The translations under genes and the position numbers were made by a program. This document shows, piece after piece, positions 8,165-16,439 of a DNA stretch of 43,224 nt (positions are counted from its first letter, which is position 1; each line of letters opens with the position of its first letter). The DNA comes from SAR202 cluster bacterium bin16 (GTDB taxonomy: Bacteria; Chloroflexota; Dehalococcoidia; Lucifugimonadales; Australimonadaceae), in NCBI GenBank assembly GCA_002238425.1, contig MPMJ01000025.1, forward strand, positions 1 through 43,224. The letters run 5' to 3'. The notes under the pieces were generated by a model. That model saw only the letters and a list, made by a program, of their open reading frames with translations. It was not told the origin of the DNA and made no database searches.

Positions 8165-9319
8165 ATGAAAGTCGTCATCGCACCGCAGAGCTTCAAGGGA
8201 AGCATCTCGGCCCTCAATGCCGCCAGGGCTATGGAGGAAGGTGTGCTGCGGGTCGTCCCGGACGCCGAGACTGTGCTCGTGCCGGTGGCGGATGGCGGCG
8301 ATGGAACGCTGGAAACGCTGGTCGAAGCAACGGGCGGGGAGATCCGTTCCACGACGGTGACCGGCCCCATCGGGAAGCCAGTCACGGCGGAGTGGGGAGC
8401 GCTCGGCGACGGGCAGACCGCCGTGATCGAGATGGCGCGCACCTCAGGCTTGGCGCTGCTCTCGCTCGCTGAACGCGATCCTCTGCACGCAACCACGTAC
8501 GGGCTCGGCGAGGTGATCCGTGAGGCGCTCGACGCCGGTTTCCGCAGCTTCATCGTGGGGATCGGCGGAAGCGCAACGAACGACGGTGGCGCGGGGATGG
8601 CCCAAGCTCTGGGCGTTCGGCTGCTGGATGAGGCGGGAGGCGACCTTCCGTCGGGAGGAGCGGCGCTTGCAGGTCTGCAGAGGATGGACATGTCGGGATT
8701 GGACGAACGGGCGGCCGAGGCCCGGTTCTCGGTGGCGTGCGACGTATCGAACCCGCTCACCGGCCCCGAGGGCGCCGCGGCCGTATACGGTCCGCAGAAG
8801 GGGGCAACGCCCGGTATGGTCCAGCAATTGGACGCAGCGCTGAAGCACTTTGCAGAGGTCGTCGAACGCGATACCGGAACGAGCATCGACGCCGTCCCCG
8901 GCTCCGGCGCTGCCGGTGGGCTTGGCGGGGGGATGATGGCCTTCCTTGGAGGTTCGCTGCGGACGGGTGTCGACATCGTGCTGGACCACATCAGACTGGA
9001 CGAAAGGCTGGAGGGGACCGACCTCGTTATCACAGGCGAGGGGCAGATCGACTTCCAGACGGTCTACAACAAGGCCCCGATCGGAGTCGCGCGACGAGCG
9101 AAACGAAGAAATATCCCGGTTCTGGCCGTCTGCGGCTCACTCGGCAGGGGTTTCGAGGACGTTCACGCCGAGGGAATCGACGCGGTTGTGGCCATCGTCA
9201 ACGCTCCGATGGCCCTGGATGAGGCGTCGGCGCGCGCGGGCGAGCTCATCGCGGACGCTGTCGCCGAGGTGATGCGGTCGATGAGAGTAGGAAGCACCGT
9301 CTTCGGGCAGGACGGCTAG
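8165..9319 (+). CDS. Glycerate 2-kinase (GarK/GlxK family)
   Basis: 384 aa, the usual length for type-I glycerate kinases, which phosphorylate D-glycerate with ATP to 2-phosphoglycerate and pass it to lower glycolysis. The start is typical (MKVVIAPQSFKGSISALNAA), followed by VPVADGGDGTLETLV, the glycine-rich GIGGSATNDGGAGMAQALG near 139, GAAGGLGGGMMAFLGG, and the ITGEGQIDFQT motif near 290. The ATG at 8165 follows AGGAAGG. It is divergent from the ThDP enzyme gene and shares a 150-nt intergenic region with it. Together with the aldolase it suggests a route from hydroxy or keto acids through glyoxylate, tartronate semialdehyde or glycerate to central metabolism, though tartronate semialdehyde reductase is not in the window. 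Confidence 0.94.
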   Translation: MKVVIAPQSFKGSISALNAARAMEEGVLRVVPDAETVLVPVADGGDGTLETLVEATGGEIRSTTVTGPIGKPVTAEWGALGDGQTAVIEMARTSGLALLSLAERDPLHATTYGLGEVIREALDAGFRSFIVGIGGSATNDGGAGMAQALGVRLLDEAGGDLPSGGAALAGLQRMDMSGLDERAAEARFSVACDVSNPLTGPEGAAAVYGPQKGATPGMVQQLDAALKHFAEVVERDTGTSIDAVPGSGAAGGLGGGMMAFLGGSLRTGVDIVLDHIRLDERLEGTDLVITGEGQIDFQTVYNKAPIGVARRAKRRNIPVLAVCGSLGRGFEDVHAEGIDAVVAIVNAPMALDEASARAGELIADAVAEVMRSMRVGSTVFGQDG

Positions 9320-9370
9320 CCCCTCGCAAGCAACAGGGCAGTAGAATCGCGGGGAGAGGAGTTGCGGAGG

Positions 9371-10591
9371 ATGGGGCTTCACGCCAGGCAGTTCGATCCC
9401 GACGACCGCGGACCGCTGGACGGTCTGCGCGTGCTCGACATGTCGCGGCTCGTGGCCGGGAACATGCTGACCCTCCAGCTTGCGGACTTCGGCGCCGAGG
9501 TCGTCAAGATCGAGGCGCTGCCGAATGGCGACCCGCTGCGAGCCTGGGGCGACAGCTCCGTCCAGACGCACTGGAAGACGTACTGCCGGAACAAGAAGAG
9601 CGTGTCAGTCGACCTGCGCGAGGACGACGGGCGCGCGCTCGTGCGGCGGCTGGCCAAAGACGCCGACGTGATCGTCGAGAACTTCATCCCAGGACGGCTG
9701 GAGGAGATGGGACTTGCGCCGGGGACCCTGCACGCGGACAACCCCGGCCTCGTCGTCGTGCGCGTCTCCGGCTTCGGCCAGACCGGACCCTATCGTGAGC
9801 GGCCGGGGTTCGGCACGCTGGTGGAGGCGATGTCTGGGTTCGCGGACCGCAACGGCTTCCCCGACCGCGAGCCCGTCCTGCCCCCGATGGCGCTGGCGGA
9901 TATGGCGGCGGGCCTGTACGGCGCGATGGCCGTGCTGATCGCGCTGCGCGAACAGGAGGTGAAGGGCGGCGCGGGACAGGTGGTCGACCTCTCGCTCCTC
10001 GAACCCGTGTTCTCCATCCTTGGCGCCGACGCGGCCGGCTACCGGATCGACGGCAGCGTGAAGCAACGCGTGGGCAGCGCCTCGAATACGGCGTCGCCCC
10101 GGAACGTCTACGCAACGAAGGACGGGAAGTGGGTGGCGCTGTCGGCGTCCATCCAGTCGATGGCGGAGCGCGTCTTCCGGGTGGTCGGTAGGGAGGACGC
10201 CATCGCGGACCCCCGGTTCCGGAACAACGCCCAGCGGGTGCGGCACCGGGACGAAGTCGACGCCATCATCGGTGGTTGGATGGCCGAACGCGAATTGGAT
10301 GAGGCGCTCGCCGAACTCAACGGAGCGGGCGTGACCGCCGGGCCTGTCTACAACATCGCTCAGTTCCTCGACGACCCCCACGTCATCGAGCGCGAGGTCG
10401 TGGTCGACCTGCCGGACGAGGACGTGGGGACTGTCCCAACGCACAACATCGTGCCCCGGCTGTCACGGACGCCGGGCACCTTCCGCTACCCCGCGCCTCA
10501 GCTGGGGCAGCACAACGACGAGATCTTCGGCGGCGCGGGCGTCTCCGCGGAAGAGCTGGCCGACCTTCGAACGAGAGGTGTGATCGGATGA
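9371..10591 (+). CDS. CaiB/BaiF family (class III) CoA-transferase
   Basis: 406 aa, the usual length. Class III CoA-transferases move CoA between carboxylic acids through an aspartyl-CoA intermediate. Family marks are LDGLRVLDMSRLVAGNM, LADFGAEVVKIE, the NKKSVSVDL segment, VIVENFIPGRLEEMGL, and the catalytic Asp177 in PPMALADMAAGLYG. The ATG at 9371 is preferred because GAGGAG lies about 10 nt upstream; an in-frame TTG at 9362 abuts that site too closely. The stop codon overlaps the start of the CitE-like gene (ATGA), so the two are translationally coupled. The pair resembles itaconate, citramalate or malyl-CoA pathways, where a CoA-transferase activates an acid and a CitE-type lyase splits it. 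The actual acid is unknown. Confidence 0.93.
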   Translation: MGLHARQFDPDDRGPLDGLRVLDMSRLVAGNMLTLQLADFGAEVVKIEALPNGDPLRAWGDSSVQTHWKTYCRNKKSVSVDLREDDGRALVRRLAKDADVIVENFIPGRLEEMGLAPGTLHADNPGLVVVRVSGFGQTGPYRERPGFGTLVEAMSGFADRNGFPDREPVLPPMALADMAAGLYGAMAVLIALREQEVKGGAGQVVDLSLLEPVFSILGADAAGYRIDGSVKQRVGSASNTASPRNVYATKDGKWVALSASIQSMAERVFRVVGREDAIADPRFRNNAQRVRHRDEVDAIIGGWMAERELDEALAELNGAGVTAGPVYNIAQFLDDPHVIEREVVVDLPDEDVGTVPTHNIVPRLSRTPGTFRYPAPQLGQHNDEIFGGAGVSAEELADLRTRGVIG

Positions 10592-11478
10592 CCGACGAAC
10601 GAAAGCTACCGGTATGGCGGTCGCTGCTGTACGTGCCGGCGAACGTCGAGCGTTACCTCGCCAAGGCTCACGAGCGCGGCGCCGACGGCATCATCCTTGA
10701 CCTCGAAGACTCGGTCCCGCCGGGAGAAAAGGCGTCGGCGCGGGAGGGCGTGCAGGCGGCTGGGGAGCGCGTCGGGCAAGCGGGCGCGGACGTGCTGGTG
10801 CGCGTCAATCAGCCTCTGCGGCTTGCCGTGCCGGACATCGAGGCCAGCGTATGCCCCGCGGTCGACGCCCTCGTCCTGCCGAAGATCGCCGGTCCGGCCC
10901 ACGTCCGACTGCTCGACGAGATGGTGTCGGAGCTGGAAGCGGAGCGTGGGATGGCGGTGGGTGCGACGTCATTCCTGGCGATGGTCGAGACGCCGGAGGC
11001 CTTCTTCCAGATCGGCGAGATCGCGAAGGCGAGCCCGCGCATCGCCGCCATCACCATTGGCGCGGAGGACCTCGCGTCGTCGCTGGGGATGCAGCCGGAC
11101 GCCGAGACGCTGCTCTACCCGAAGACCCAGTCCGTGTACGCGGCGAAGGCCGCGGGAGTGATGGCGCTCGGTATCTTCGGCACCGTCGCCGACTACCAGG
11201 ACCTCGACGCCGTACGGGAGGTGGCGCTCAAGGCGAGGCGTTTCGGGCTCGAGGGAGCATCGTGCATCCACCCGAGCGTCGTGCCCGTGCTCAACGAAGC
11301 ATTCAGCCCCGGCGAGGAGGAGGTTGCCCTGGCCAAACGCATCATCGAGGCGAACACCGAGGCGGAGAAGACGGGCCGCGGCTCCTTCCAGCTCGATGGC
11401 AAGATGATCGACGTGCCGGTGGTGCAGCGCGCCCAGCGCCTCCTCGCGCGCTACGAAGCGATAGCCGCGCGGGGATGA
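10588..11478 (+). CDS. HpcH/HpaI aldolase/citrate lyase family protein (CitE-like acyl-CoA lyase)
   Basis: 296 aa, of CitE, malyl-CoA or citramalyl-CoA lyase type, splitting a 3-hydroxyacyl-CoA to acetyl-CoA (or propionyl-CoA) plus glyoxylate or pyruvate. The fold's landmarks are visible: RSLLYVPAN with the CoA-contacting region at 12-20, GADGIILDLEDSVPPGEK (31-48) with acidic residues, VRVNQP, the metal Glu in FLAMVETPEAF near 132, ITIGAEDLASSLG near 154, and GASCIHPSVVPVLN near 230. The C-terminal DGKMIDVPVVQRAQRLL is typical of lyases that act on free CoA esters rather than of the ACP-bound citrate lyase subunit. There are no citC, citD or citF neighbours. It is coupled to the CoA-transferase by a 4-nt overlap. 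Confidence 0.92.
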   Translation: MTDERKLPVWRSLLYVPANVERYLAKAHERGADGIILDLEDSVPPGEKASAREGVQAAGERVGQAGADVLVRVNQPLRLAVPDIEASVCPAVDALVLPKIAGPAHVRLLDEMVSELEAERGMAVGATSFLAMVETPEAFFQIGEIAKASPRIAAITIGAEDLASSLGMQPDAETLLYPKTQSVYAAKAAGVMALGIFGTVADYQDLDAVREVALKARRFGLEGASCIHPSVVPVLNEAFSPGEEEVALAKRIIEANTEAEKTGRGSFQLDGKMIDVPVVQRAQRLLARYEAIAARG

Positions 11479-11559
11479 AGCCGCAGCACGGATGGGGGCA
11501 TTTGTACCCTGCTTCTCGTTGCGATAGGCTCGCGCCATCTCTCGCATTGGAGGCGCGCC

Positions 11560-12714
11560 ATGGTTATGCAAGGCACCGACATGAAGGTGGCGGAGACGCC
11601 AACCGGACAGCTCGAAGACTTCCGCATCCCCGACGCCTACGAGAACTGGCTGGAGAGCGAGGGAGTGATGGTCCACAAGACCTTTTACATCCCCAACTGG
11701 CACGAGGTCGAGGTCGGTCCCTGGGAGCGCAAGGGCGGCGATGGCGCGGTTGTCCACATCGACAATGCGCTCTTGCCGAACGACCTCCACGTGGTCGACA
11801 TCAAGCCCGGCGGCAAGTCCGAGCCCGAGCACCACATGTACGAGATCAACTTCTACATCGTCTCCGGGCGCGGCGCGACGACCGTCTGGATGGACGAGGA
11901 CAGCAAGCAGACGTTCGAGTGGAGGGCCGGCTCCCTCTTCACCGTTCCCCTGAACGCCTGGTACCAGCACTTCAACGGCTCCGGCGACGAGAAGGTGCGC
12001 TACATGGCGACGACCAACGCCCCGCCCATGATGCGCCTCTTCCGCGACACCGACTTCATGTTCAACAACGACTTCATGTTCCGCTCCCGCTACTCGGATG
12101 ACGAGTCGTGGTTCTCCGGCAACGGCACGCTCTACAACAAGCGTATCTGGGAGAGCAACTTCATCCCCAACGCTCCGGACATGGCGCTTTACGGCTGGAA
12201 GGAGCGCGGGGCAGGCGGCATCAACGCCATGCTGCAGATGGGCAAGAACGACATGGGGAACCACATCTCCGAGTTCCCCATCGGCACCTACAAGAAGGCC
12301 CACCGCCACGGCCCTGGCGCACACCTCTTTCTGCTCAGCGGCGACTCCGGCTTCTCCCTCCTGTGGACCAAGCCCGACCGCTCCGACATGATCAAGTGCG
12401 ACTGGCAGGTCGGGACCGTCGTCATCATCCCCGGCGAGGGGACGTACCACCAGCACTTCAACTCCGGCACGACCCGCGCCCGCTACATGGCGCTGCGCGA
12501 CGGCAAGGGCGGCTTCATCGCGCCCAACACCGCCGTGGGTGGCGACGTGAGCATGAAGGAGGGCGGCATCCAGGTCGAGTACGAGGATGAGGACCGCGAG
12601 ATCCACGAGATCTTCGAGGCCGAACTCGCAAAGAACGGCGCTCAGTGCAACATGAAGGCGTTCATCCCCTACTGCACCGGCGTCGCGGGAGTCACCGACG
12701 CGCGAAAGACGTAG
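11560..12714 (+). CDS. Bicupin protein (two cupin domains), possible dioxygenase or isomerase
   Basis: 384 aa with two cupin beta-barrels and no signal peptide. The first cupin (about 75-150) has PGGKSEPEHHMYE with His91, His92 and Glu95, and a second motif with His137 (LNAWYQHFN). The second cupin (about 235-310) has KKAHRHGPGAHLF with His248, His250 and His255, and PGEGTYHQHFNSG with His297 and His299, so both barrels could bind a metal. Homologs are often annotated only as cupin or ethanolamine-ammonia-lyase-activating protein. The arrangement recalls gentisate 1,2-dioxygenase, but the resemblance is in fold rather than proven function. The ATG at 11560 follows TTGGAGG. It stands 81 nt after the CitE-like gene and ends at a convergent terminator candidate. 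Confidence 0.85.
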   Translation: MVMQGTDMKVAETPTGQLEDFRIPDAYENWLESEGVMVHKTFYIPNWHEVEVGPWERKGGDGAVVHIDNALLPNDLHVVDIKPGGKSEPEHHMYEINFYIVSGRGATTVWMDEDSKQTFEWRAGSLFTVPLNAWYQHFNGSGDEKVRYMATTNAPPMMRLFRDTDFMFNNDFMFRSRYSDDESWFSGNGTLYNKRIWESNFIPNAPDMALYGWKERGAGGINAMLQMGKNDMGNHISEFPIGTYKKAHRHGPGAHLFLLSGDSGFSLLWTKPDRSDMIKCDWQVGTVVIIPGEGTYHQHFNSGTTRARYMALRDGKGGFIAPNTAVGGDVSMKEGGIQVEYEDEDREIHEIFEAELAKNGAQCNMKAFIPYCTGVAGVTDARKT

Positions 12715-12739
12715 GCAGTCGTCTTTTCCTGAGGACCGG

Positions 12740-12761
12740 GGAGGGGAGTCAACTCCCCTCC
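12740..12761. terminator. Strong hairpin between convergent genes, candidate bidirectional terminator
   Basis: ggaggggag (12740-12748) and ctcccctcc (12753-12761) form a perfect 9-bp stem with a TCAA loop. It overlaps the stop codon of the leftward Ddn-like gene and lies 26 nt after the stop of the rightward bicupin gene. No T-run follows on either strand, so intrinsic termination is uncertain. Confidence 0.4.
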
Positions 12762-13207
12762 TTGCCGGTCTCGACGCGGCGAAGCGAGACGACCGGGATC
12801 TGGCGGTCGGTGGCTGCGTAGTAGACGGCGAAGCGCGGGTTCGTCGCGATCACTCTGTCGTACAGCGCGGTCCGTTCCTCTCCTTCGGTGATGCGAGCCT
12901 CCGCCGCGAAGCGCTCGCCGTTCGCCTCGACGGACACGTTCGGGTCGGCGGCGATGTTCAGGTACCACATCGGATGACGGTCCCGGCCGTAGTTCGAGGC
13001 AACGACGATGAAGTCGTCGAACTCGCCGAACCGGAAGTACAACAGGGGCGATGAGCGCGGCTTGCCGCTCTTCCGTCCCTTCGTCACGAGGATGAGCACT
13101 CCCGTGCCTTCCAGGCGGCCCAGCAGTCGGCCGCCCGAGAGGCGGAACAGCAGCCGGTGCACCGGCACGAAGAACCACGCGATGAGCAGGCGTTTCCAGG
13201 TTGGCAT
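12749..13207 (-). CDS. Deazaflavin (F420)-dependent nitroreductase family protein (Ddn-like)
   Basis: 152 aa, the size of the DUF385/Ddn family, split-barrel proteins that bind F420H2 and reduce quinones or nitro compounds, usually at the membrane face. Typical segments are VLILVTKGRKSGKPRSSPLLYF (about 37-58), FDDFIVVASNYGRDRHPMWYLNIAADPNVSVE (63-94) and the C-terminal NPRFAVYYAATDRQIPVVSLRRV. The ATG at 13207 has AAGGAG upstream; a longer open frame extends to 13432 but has no such support. The N-terminal WKRLLIAWFFVPVHRLLFRLSGG is hydrophobic and may touch the membrane. With two LLM-class enzymes in the window it points to an F420-using organism. Confidence 0.88.
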   Translation of the reverse strand: MPTWKRLLIAWFFVPVHRLLFRLSGGRLLGRLEGTGVLILVTKGRKSGKPRSSPLLYFRFGEFDDFIVVASNYGRDRHPMWYLNIAADPNVSVEANGERFAAEARITEGEERTALYDRVIATNPRFAVYYAATDRQIPVVSLRRVETGKEGS

Positions 13208-13457
13208 GGTGGGCTCCTTACGGGTGCACGATTGTACGCGGGCATGCCTGCAGCAGCGGGCGAGCCGTCCCTGCGAGCGGCACACCTCCTCGACGCAGGG
13301 AGCGGGGCAGGCTAACCTGATGCACCGGACAGGACGGGTCGGGTTACCCGGCGTGTACGCGCGCCTCATCTTCGACAACTTCGGGTTCGGTATACCGTAA
13401 GTCCTTCCACGGGTGATTGACCATTGCTGCAACCCGGTGAGGTTGAAAGGAGTGCAT

Positions 13458-14273
13458 GTGGCTACGACTACGAAAGTCTGGACTGAGCGGTACGCTGAGA
13501 TGGTTCATGGCAATACCCGGTACTGGGAAGCCGGGGCGGGCTATCCAACCATCCTCATCCACGGCGCAGGCTGGACGAGCGGCTGCGAGTCATGGATCCG
13601 CAACATCGGGCCGCTCTCGGAGAAGCTCCACGTCTACGCTATCGATTGCCTGAACTGGGGCGTCGGCGACGTCTTTCAGCAGGAGTTCTCCTTCGCATAC
13701 CTCGTTGACCACGTCCGCGAATTCATGGACGTGCTCGGCATTGAGCGGGCGAACTTCGTCGGGCACTCGATGGGCGGATGGATCGTCACGCTGCTGTCGT
13801 ACGAGAGCCCCGAGCGCGTAAACAAGGTGGTGAACGTAGCGGGCGGCGGGACAGCGACGCGGCCGCTGCAGAATATGGTCGAGTTTAAAGTCCCCACCGA
13901 GGAGCAGATCAGAGAGCAATTCTCGCACCGGTTCCCCGAGGGTACCGTCAACTACGATGAGGTGGCCGCGCCGTACATCCGCAAGAACTCATTGCCGGGC
14001 CACGGAGAGGCGTTCGCGTCAGTGATGCGCCACATGACCAATCCGGACACACGCATCCGGTACAACACCCTCCGGAGGATGCCCCACATCAAGGCGCCGA
14101 CGCTGGTGTGCTGGGGTACTGCCGATCAGACCAACGCGTTCGAGATGGGCGAGCAGACCGCCGCCACCATTCCGAGCGCTCGCCTCGTGCCGTTCGAGGG
14201 GGTCAGCCACATGCTGCCGCAGCAGGCCGCGGACCGGTTCAACGAGGTGGTGTTGGAGTTCTTGACGTCGTAG
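13458..14273 (+). CDS. Alpha/beta-fold hydrolase (meta-cleavage product hydrolase-like)
   Basis: 271 aa from a GTG at 13458, with GAAAGGAG 5-6 nt upstream; the nearby ATG at 13456 is out of frame. The fold's marks are an oxyanion HG motif (ILIHGAGWTSG, about 32-42), the nucleophile Ser104 in VGHSMGGW, an acid in CWGTADQTN, and the catalytic His in EGVSHMLPQQ. These match hydrolases of the MhpC/BphD or haloalkane dehalogenase-like class, but the substrate is not determinable. The LLM-class oxidoreductase gene follows after 59 nt on the same strand and may be co-transcribed. The protein is predicted to be cytoplasmic. Confidence 0.92.
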   Translation: MATTTKVWTERYAEMVHGNTRYWEAGAGYPTILIHGAGWTSGCESWIRNIGPLSEKLHVYAIDCLNWGVGDVFQQEFSFAYLVDHVREFMDVLGIERANFVGHSMGGWIVTLLSYESPERVNKVVNVAGGGTATRPLQNMVEFKVPTEEQIREQFSHRFPEGTVNYDEVAAPYIRKNSLPGHGEAFASVMRHMTNPDTRIRYNTLRRMPHIKAPTLVCWGTADQTNAFEMGEQTAATIPSARLVPFEGVSHMLPQQAADRFNEVVLEFLTS

Positions 14274-14332
14274 GCAGGAGACGGGTCGCGAGGGACCCAC
14301 AACCCTTCGACTACCCCGGACCAGGAGCGTAC

Positions 14333-15199
14333 ATGCAGCTAGGCGTTGTTTTCCCCCAGAATGAGATAGGCGAAGACCCGGGCGCGGTGCGAGCGTTCGC
14401 CGAGGCCGCCGAGGGCCTGGGGTACGCGCACCTCATCTTCTACGACCACGTGCTCGGTGCGGACACCAACCGCAGGCCGGACTGGCAGGGCCCTTACTCG
14501 CACAAGGACGTCTTTCACGAGCCGATGGTCACGTTCGGCTACCTCGCCGCGCTGACCAGCCGCATCGAGCTCGTCACCGCCGTCATCATCCTGCCGCAAC
14601 GGCAGACGGCACTCCTCGCCAAGCAGGCCGCACAGGTGGACGTGCTCAGCGGCGGACGGCTTCGCCTCGGCGTCGGCATCGGCTGGAACGATGTTGAGTA
14701 CGAGGCACTGAACGAGAACTTCCACGACCGCGGCAAGCGCTCCGAGGAGCAGGTTGAACTGCTGCGGGCGCTCTGGACGAATGAGACCGTCGACTTCCAG
14801 GGCAGGTGGCACAGCATCCCCGGCGCGGGCATCAGGCCGCTGCCGGTGCAGCGTCCCATCCCCATCTGGTTCGGCGGCGGACGCTCGGACGGCGTGCTGC
14901 GCCGCATCGCCCGCCTGGGCGACGGCTGGTTCCCCCAGTTGCAGGCGGACGAGCAGGGAAGGGAGCGGGTGGCGGCGTTCCGCAACTTCGTCGCAGAGGC
15001 AGGGCGCTCGCAGGACGACGTGGGCGTCGACGCGCGGGTCGCCGTGTCCCGGGGCGGCATCGACGGCGCGCTGCGTGACTCAGAGGCCTGGCAGAGGATG
15101 GGCGCGACGCACATCTCATTCAACACGCTGCGCGCGGGACTGACGTCGGCAGACGAACACATCGACGCCCTGCGCCGCTTCAAGGAAGCGGCAGGGTAG
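14333..15199 (+). CDS. LLM-class F420-dependent oxidoreductase
   Basis: 288 aa, of the luciferase-like monooxygenase superfamily, TIGR03619-like F420-dependent subgroup. The N-terminus MQLGVVFPQNEIGEDPGAVRAFAEAAEGLGYAHLIFYDHV is characteristic, as are LAALTSRIELVTAVIILPQR, KQAAQVDVLSGGRLRLGVGIGW and PIWFGGGRSDGVLRRIARLGDGW. The ATG at 14333 has GGAG 8 nt upstream; longer frames overlap the previous gene and are not credible. Such enzymes use F420 (or FMN) to oxidise or reduce alcohols, aldehydes or ring ketones. It lies between an alpha/beta hydrolase and an isochorismatase-like gene, all closely spaced on the plus strand, suggesting one catabolic operon. Confidence 0.92.
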   Translation: MQLGVVFPQNEIGEDPGAVRAFAEAAEGLGYAHLIFYDHVLGADTNRRPDWQGPYSHKDVFHEPMVTFGYLAALTSRIELVTAVIILPQRQTALLAKQAAQVDVLSGGRLRLGVGIGWNDVEYEALNENFHDRGKRSEEQVELLRALWTNETVDFQGRWHSIPGAGIRPLPVQRPIPIWFGGGRSDGVLRRIARLGDGWFPQLQADEQGRERVAAFRNFVAEAGRSQDDVGVDARVAVSRGGIDGALRDSEAWQRMGATHISFNTLRAGLTSADEHIDALRRFKEAAG

Positions 15200-15216
15200 G
15201 GCGCAAAGGAGAAGAG

Positions 15217-15765
15217 ATGAACATAGGAGTGATCATCCTGGACATGGCGAAGGGCTACGGCTGGGCGCCCGGCTCGTATGGCTACGAGATGGTGGCGAAC
15301 GTCCGGCGGCTCAAGGATGCCGCGTACGCCGCCGAGGCGCAGATCATCCACGTCAACTCGATGCGGAGGGAGAGCGACCAGGTCGGCGAGTGGTCCCGTG
15401 TGATGATGAAGGAGGGCACCGACGCGCTCGACGTCATCCCTGAACTGCAGCCGGTGGACAAGGACATCCTCGTCTACAAGCGCTACCTGAGCGGCTTCTC
15501 CCACAACGACCTGGACTACGTCCTGCGGACGACCCACCGGGACACGGTCATCATCGCCGGGGCGTCGACCGACAACACCGTGCTGTGGACCGCCGCCGAC
15601 GCTTTCCAGTTGCGGTACAAGGTCGTCGTAGTGGAGGACTGCACGATGGTGCATCGGGAGAGCGAGCCGCCGGAGGTGAAGGACTACGCGCTCCGCATCG
15701 TGCGAAACGTCCTGCACAGCGAGGTGCTGCCGCTGGACGAGGTCATCGCCAAGTACCTGAGCTGA
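15217..15765 (+). CDS. Isochorismatase-like protein lacking the catalytic cysteine
   Basis: 182 aa, isochorismatase/cysteine hydrolase fold. The expected Asp9 (IILDM) and Lys88 (VYKRYLSGF) are present, as is the family strand VIIAGASTDNTVLWTAADAF. However, the position that holds the catalytic Cys in amidases such as nicotinamidase or N-carbamoylsarcosine amidase (TDxCV) is Thr121 (TDNTV). The protein is therefore unlikely to be a classic cysteine amidase. It could act like isochorismatase itself, which lacks Cys and cleaves a vinyl ether, or be inactive. An AAAGGAGAAG ribosome binding site precedes the ATG at 15217. It follows the LLM gene by 17 nt and precedes the carbonic anhydrase by 5 nt, so an operon is likely. 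Confidence 0.9.
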   Translation: MNIGVIILDMAKGYGWAPGSYGYEMVANVRRLKDAAYAAEAQIIHVNSMRRESDQVGEWSRVMMKEGTDALDVIPELQPVDKDILVYKRYLSGFSHNDLDYVLRTTHRDTVIIAGASTDNTVLWTAADAFQLRYKVVVVEDCTMVHRESEPPEVKDYALRIVRNVLHSEVLPLDEVIAKYLS

Positions 15766-15770
15766 GCGGC

Positions 15771-16433
15771 ATGGTGTGGGGTTACGTAGGGCCAACCGGC
15801 CCTGAGCATTGGGCGTCGCTCGCTCCGGAGTACGCGCTCTGCGGCGAAGGCGTCCAGCAGTCGCCGGTAGACATCACCGGCTACGAACGCGCCGGCGTTC
15901 CTGCGTTGTCGTTCTCGTATAGCGGCGAAGTGCGCGGGGCTGCGCTCGTGCGAGGCTCCATCGTTGTGGAGTTCGGACCGGGCAGTAGCATGGCGTTGGG
16001 AGACCTGCATTACGAGTTGCAGTCGGCCCACTTCCACGCTCCCGCCGAGCACACGGTGGACGACGAAGCCTTCACGGCGGAACTCCACATGGTGCACGAG
16101 GACGCGTCCGGCGAAGCCCTCGTGGTCGGTGTCCTCTACCAGCTGGGTCCTCCGAACCCCGTCCTTCAGGCGATGCTGAACGCTGCCTCTGGAGAGGCGG
16201 CGGACTTCCCTTCCGGGGCGGCGGGTTTCACACCGCGCTCCACCGCGTTCTACAACTACACCGGCTCGAAGACGACGCCTCCGTGCCACGAGCCGGTGGC
16301 GTGGGTGGTGCTGCGTGATCCCGGAACGGTGTCGCAAGAGCAGGTGGATGCGCTCCAGGCATTCAGCGGCGGGCCGAACAACAGGCCGGTGCAACCGTTG
16401 CGAGGGCGGAGGATCGTGCTTGTTGGCGGGTAG
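15771..16433 (+). CDS. Alpha-class carbonic anhydrase without a signal peptide
   Basis: 220 aa, alpha-carbonic anhydrase, catalysing CO2 hydration to bicarbonate with zinc. The start WGYVGPTGPEHWASL and QSPVDI are classic. The zinc ligands are His87, His89 (SAHFHAPAEH) and His106 (AELHMVH). TTPPCHEPVAWVVL and NNRPVQPL are conserved. Cys24 and Cys172 are the pair that forms a disulfide in exported members. No signal peptide is encoded: the ATG at 15771 starts right at the mature domain, and upstream in-frame sequence overlaps the previous gene and is not hydrophobic. The protein may be cytoplasmic, or its leader has been lost. It lies 5 nt after the isochorismatase-like gene with no distinct ribosome binding site, suggesting coupling. 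Confidence 0.92.
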   Translation: MVWGYVGPTGPEHWASLAPEYALCGEGVQQSPVDITGYERAGVPALSFSYSGEVRGAALVRGSIVVEFGPGSSMALGDLHYELQSAHFHAPAEHTVDDEAFTAELHMVHEDASGEALVVGVLYQLGPPNPVLQAMLNAASGEAADFPSGAAGFTPRSTAFYNYTGSKTTPPCHEPVAWVVLRDPGTVSQEQVDALQAFSGGPNNRPVQPLRGRRIVLVGG

Positions 16434-16439
16434 AGCGCC

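Noticed and set aside
10969..12606. 545-codon minus-strand open frame
   Set aside because: It is antisense to the CitE-like and bicupin genes, spans the gap between them and has biased shadow composition.
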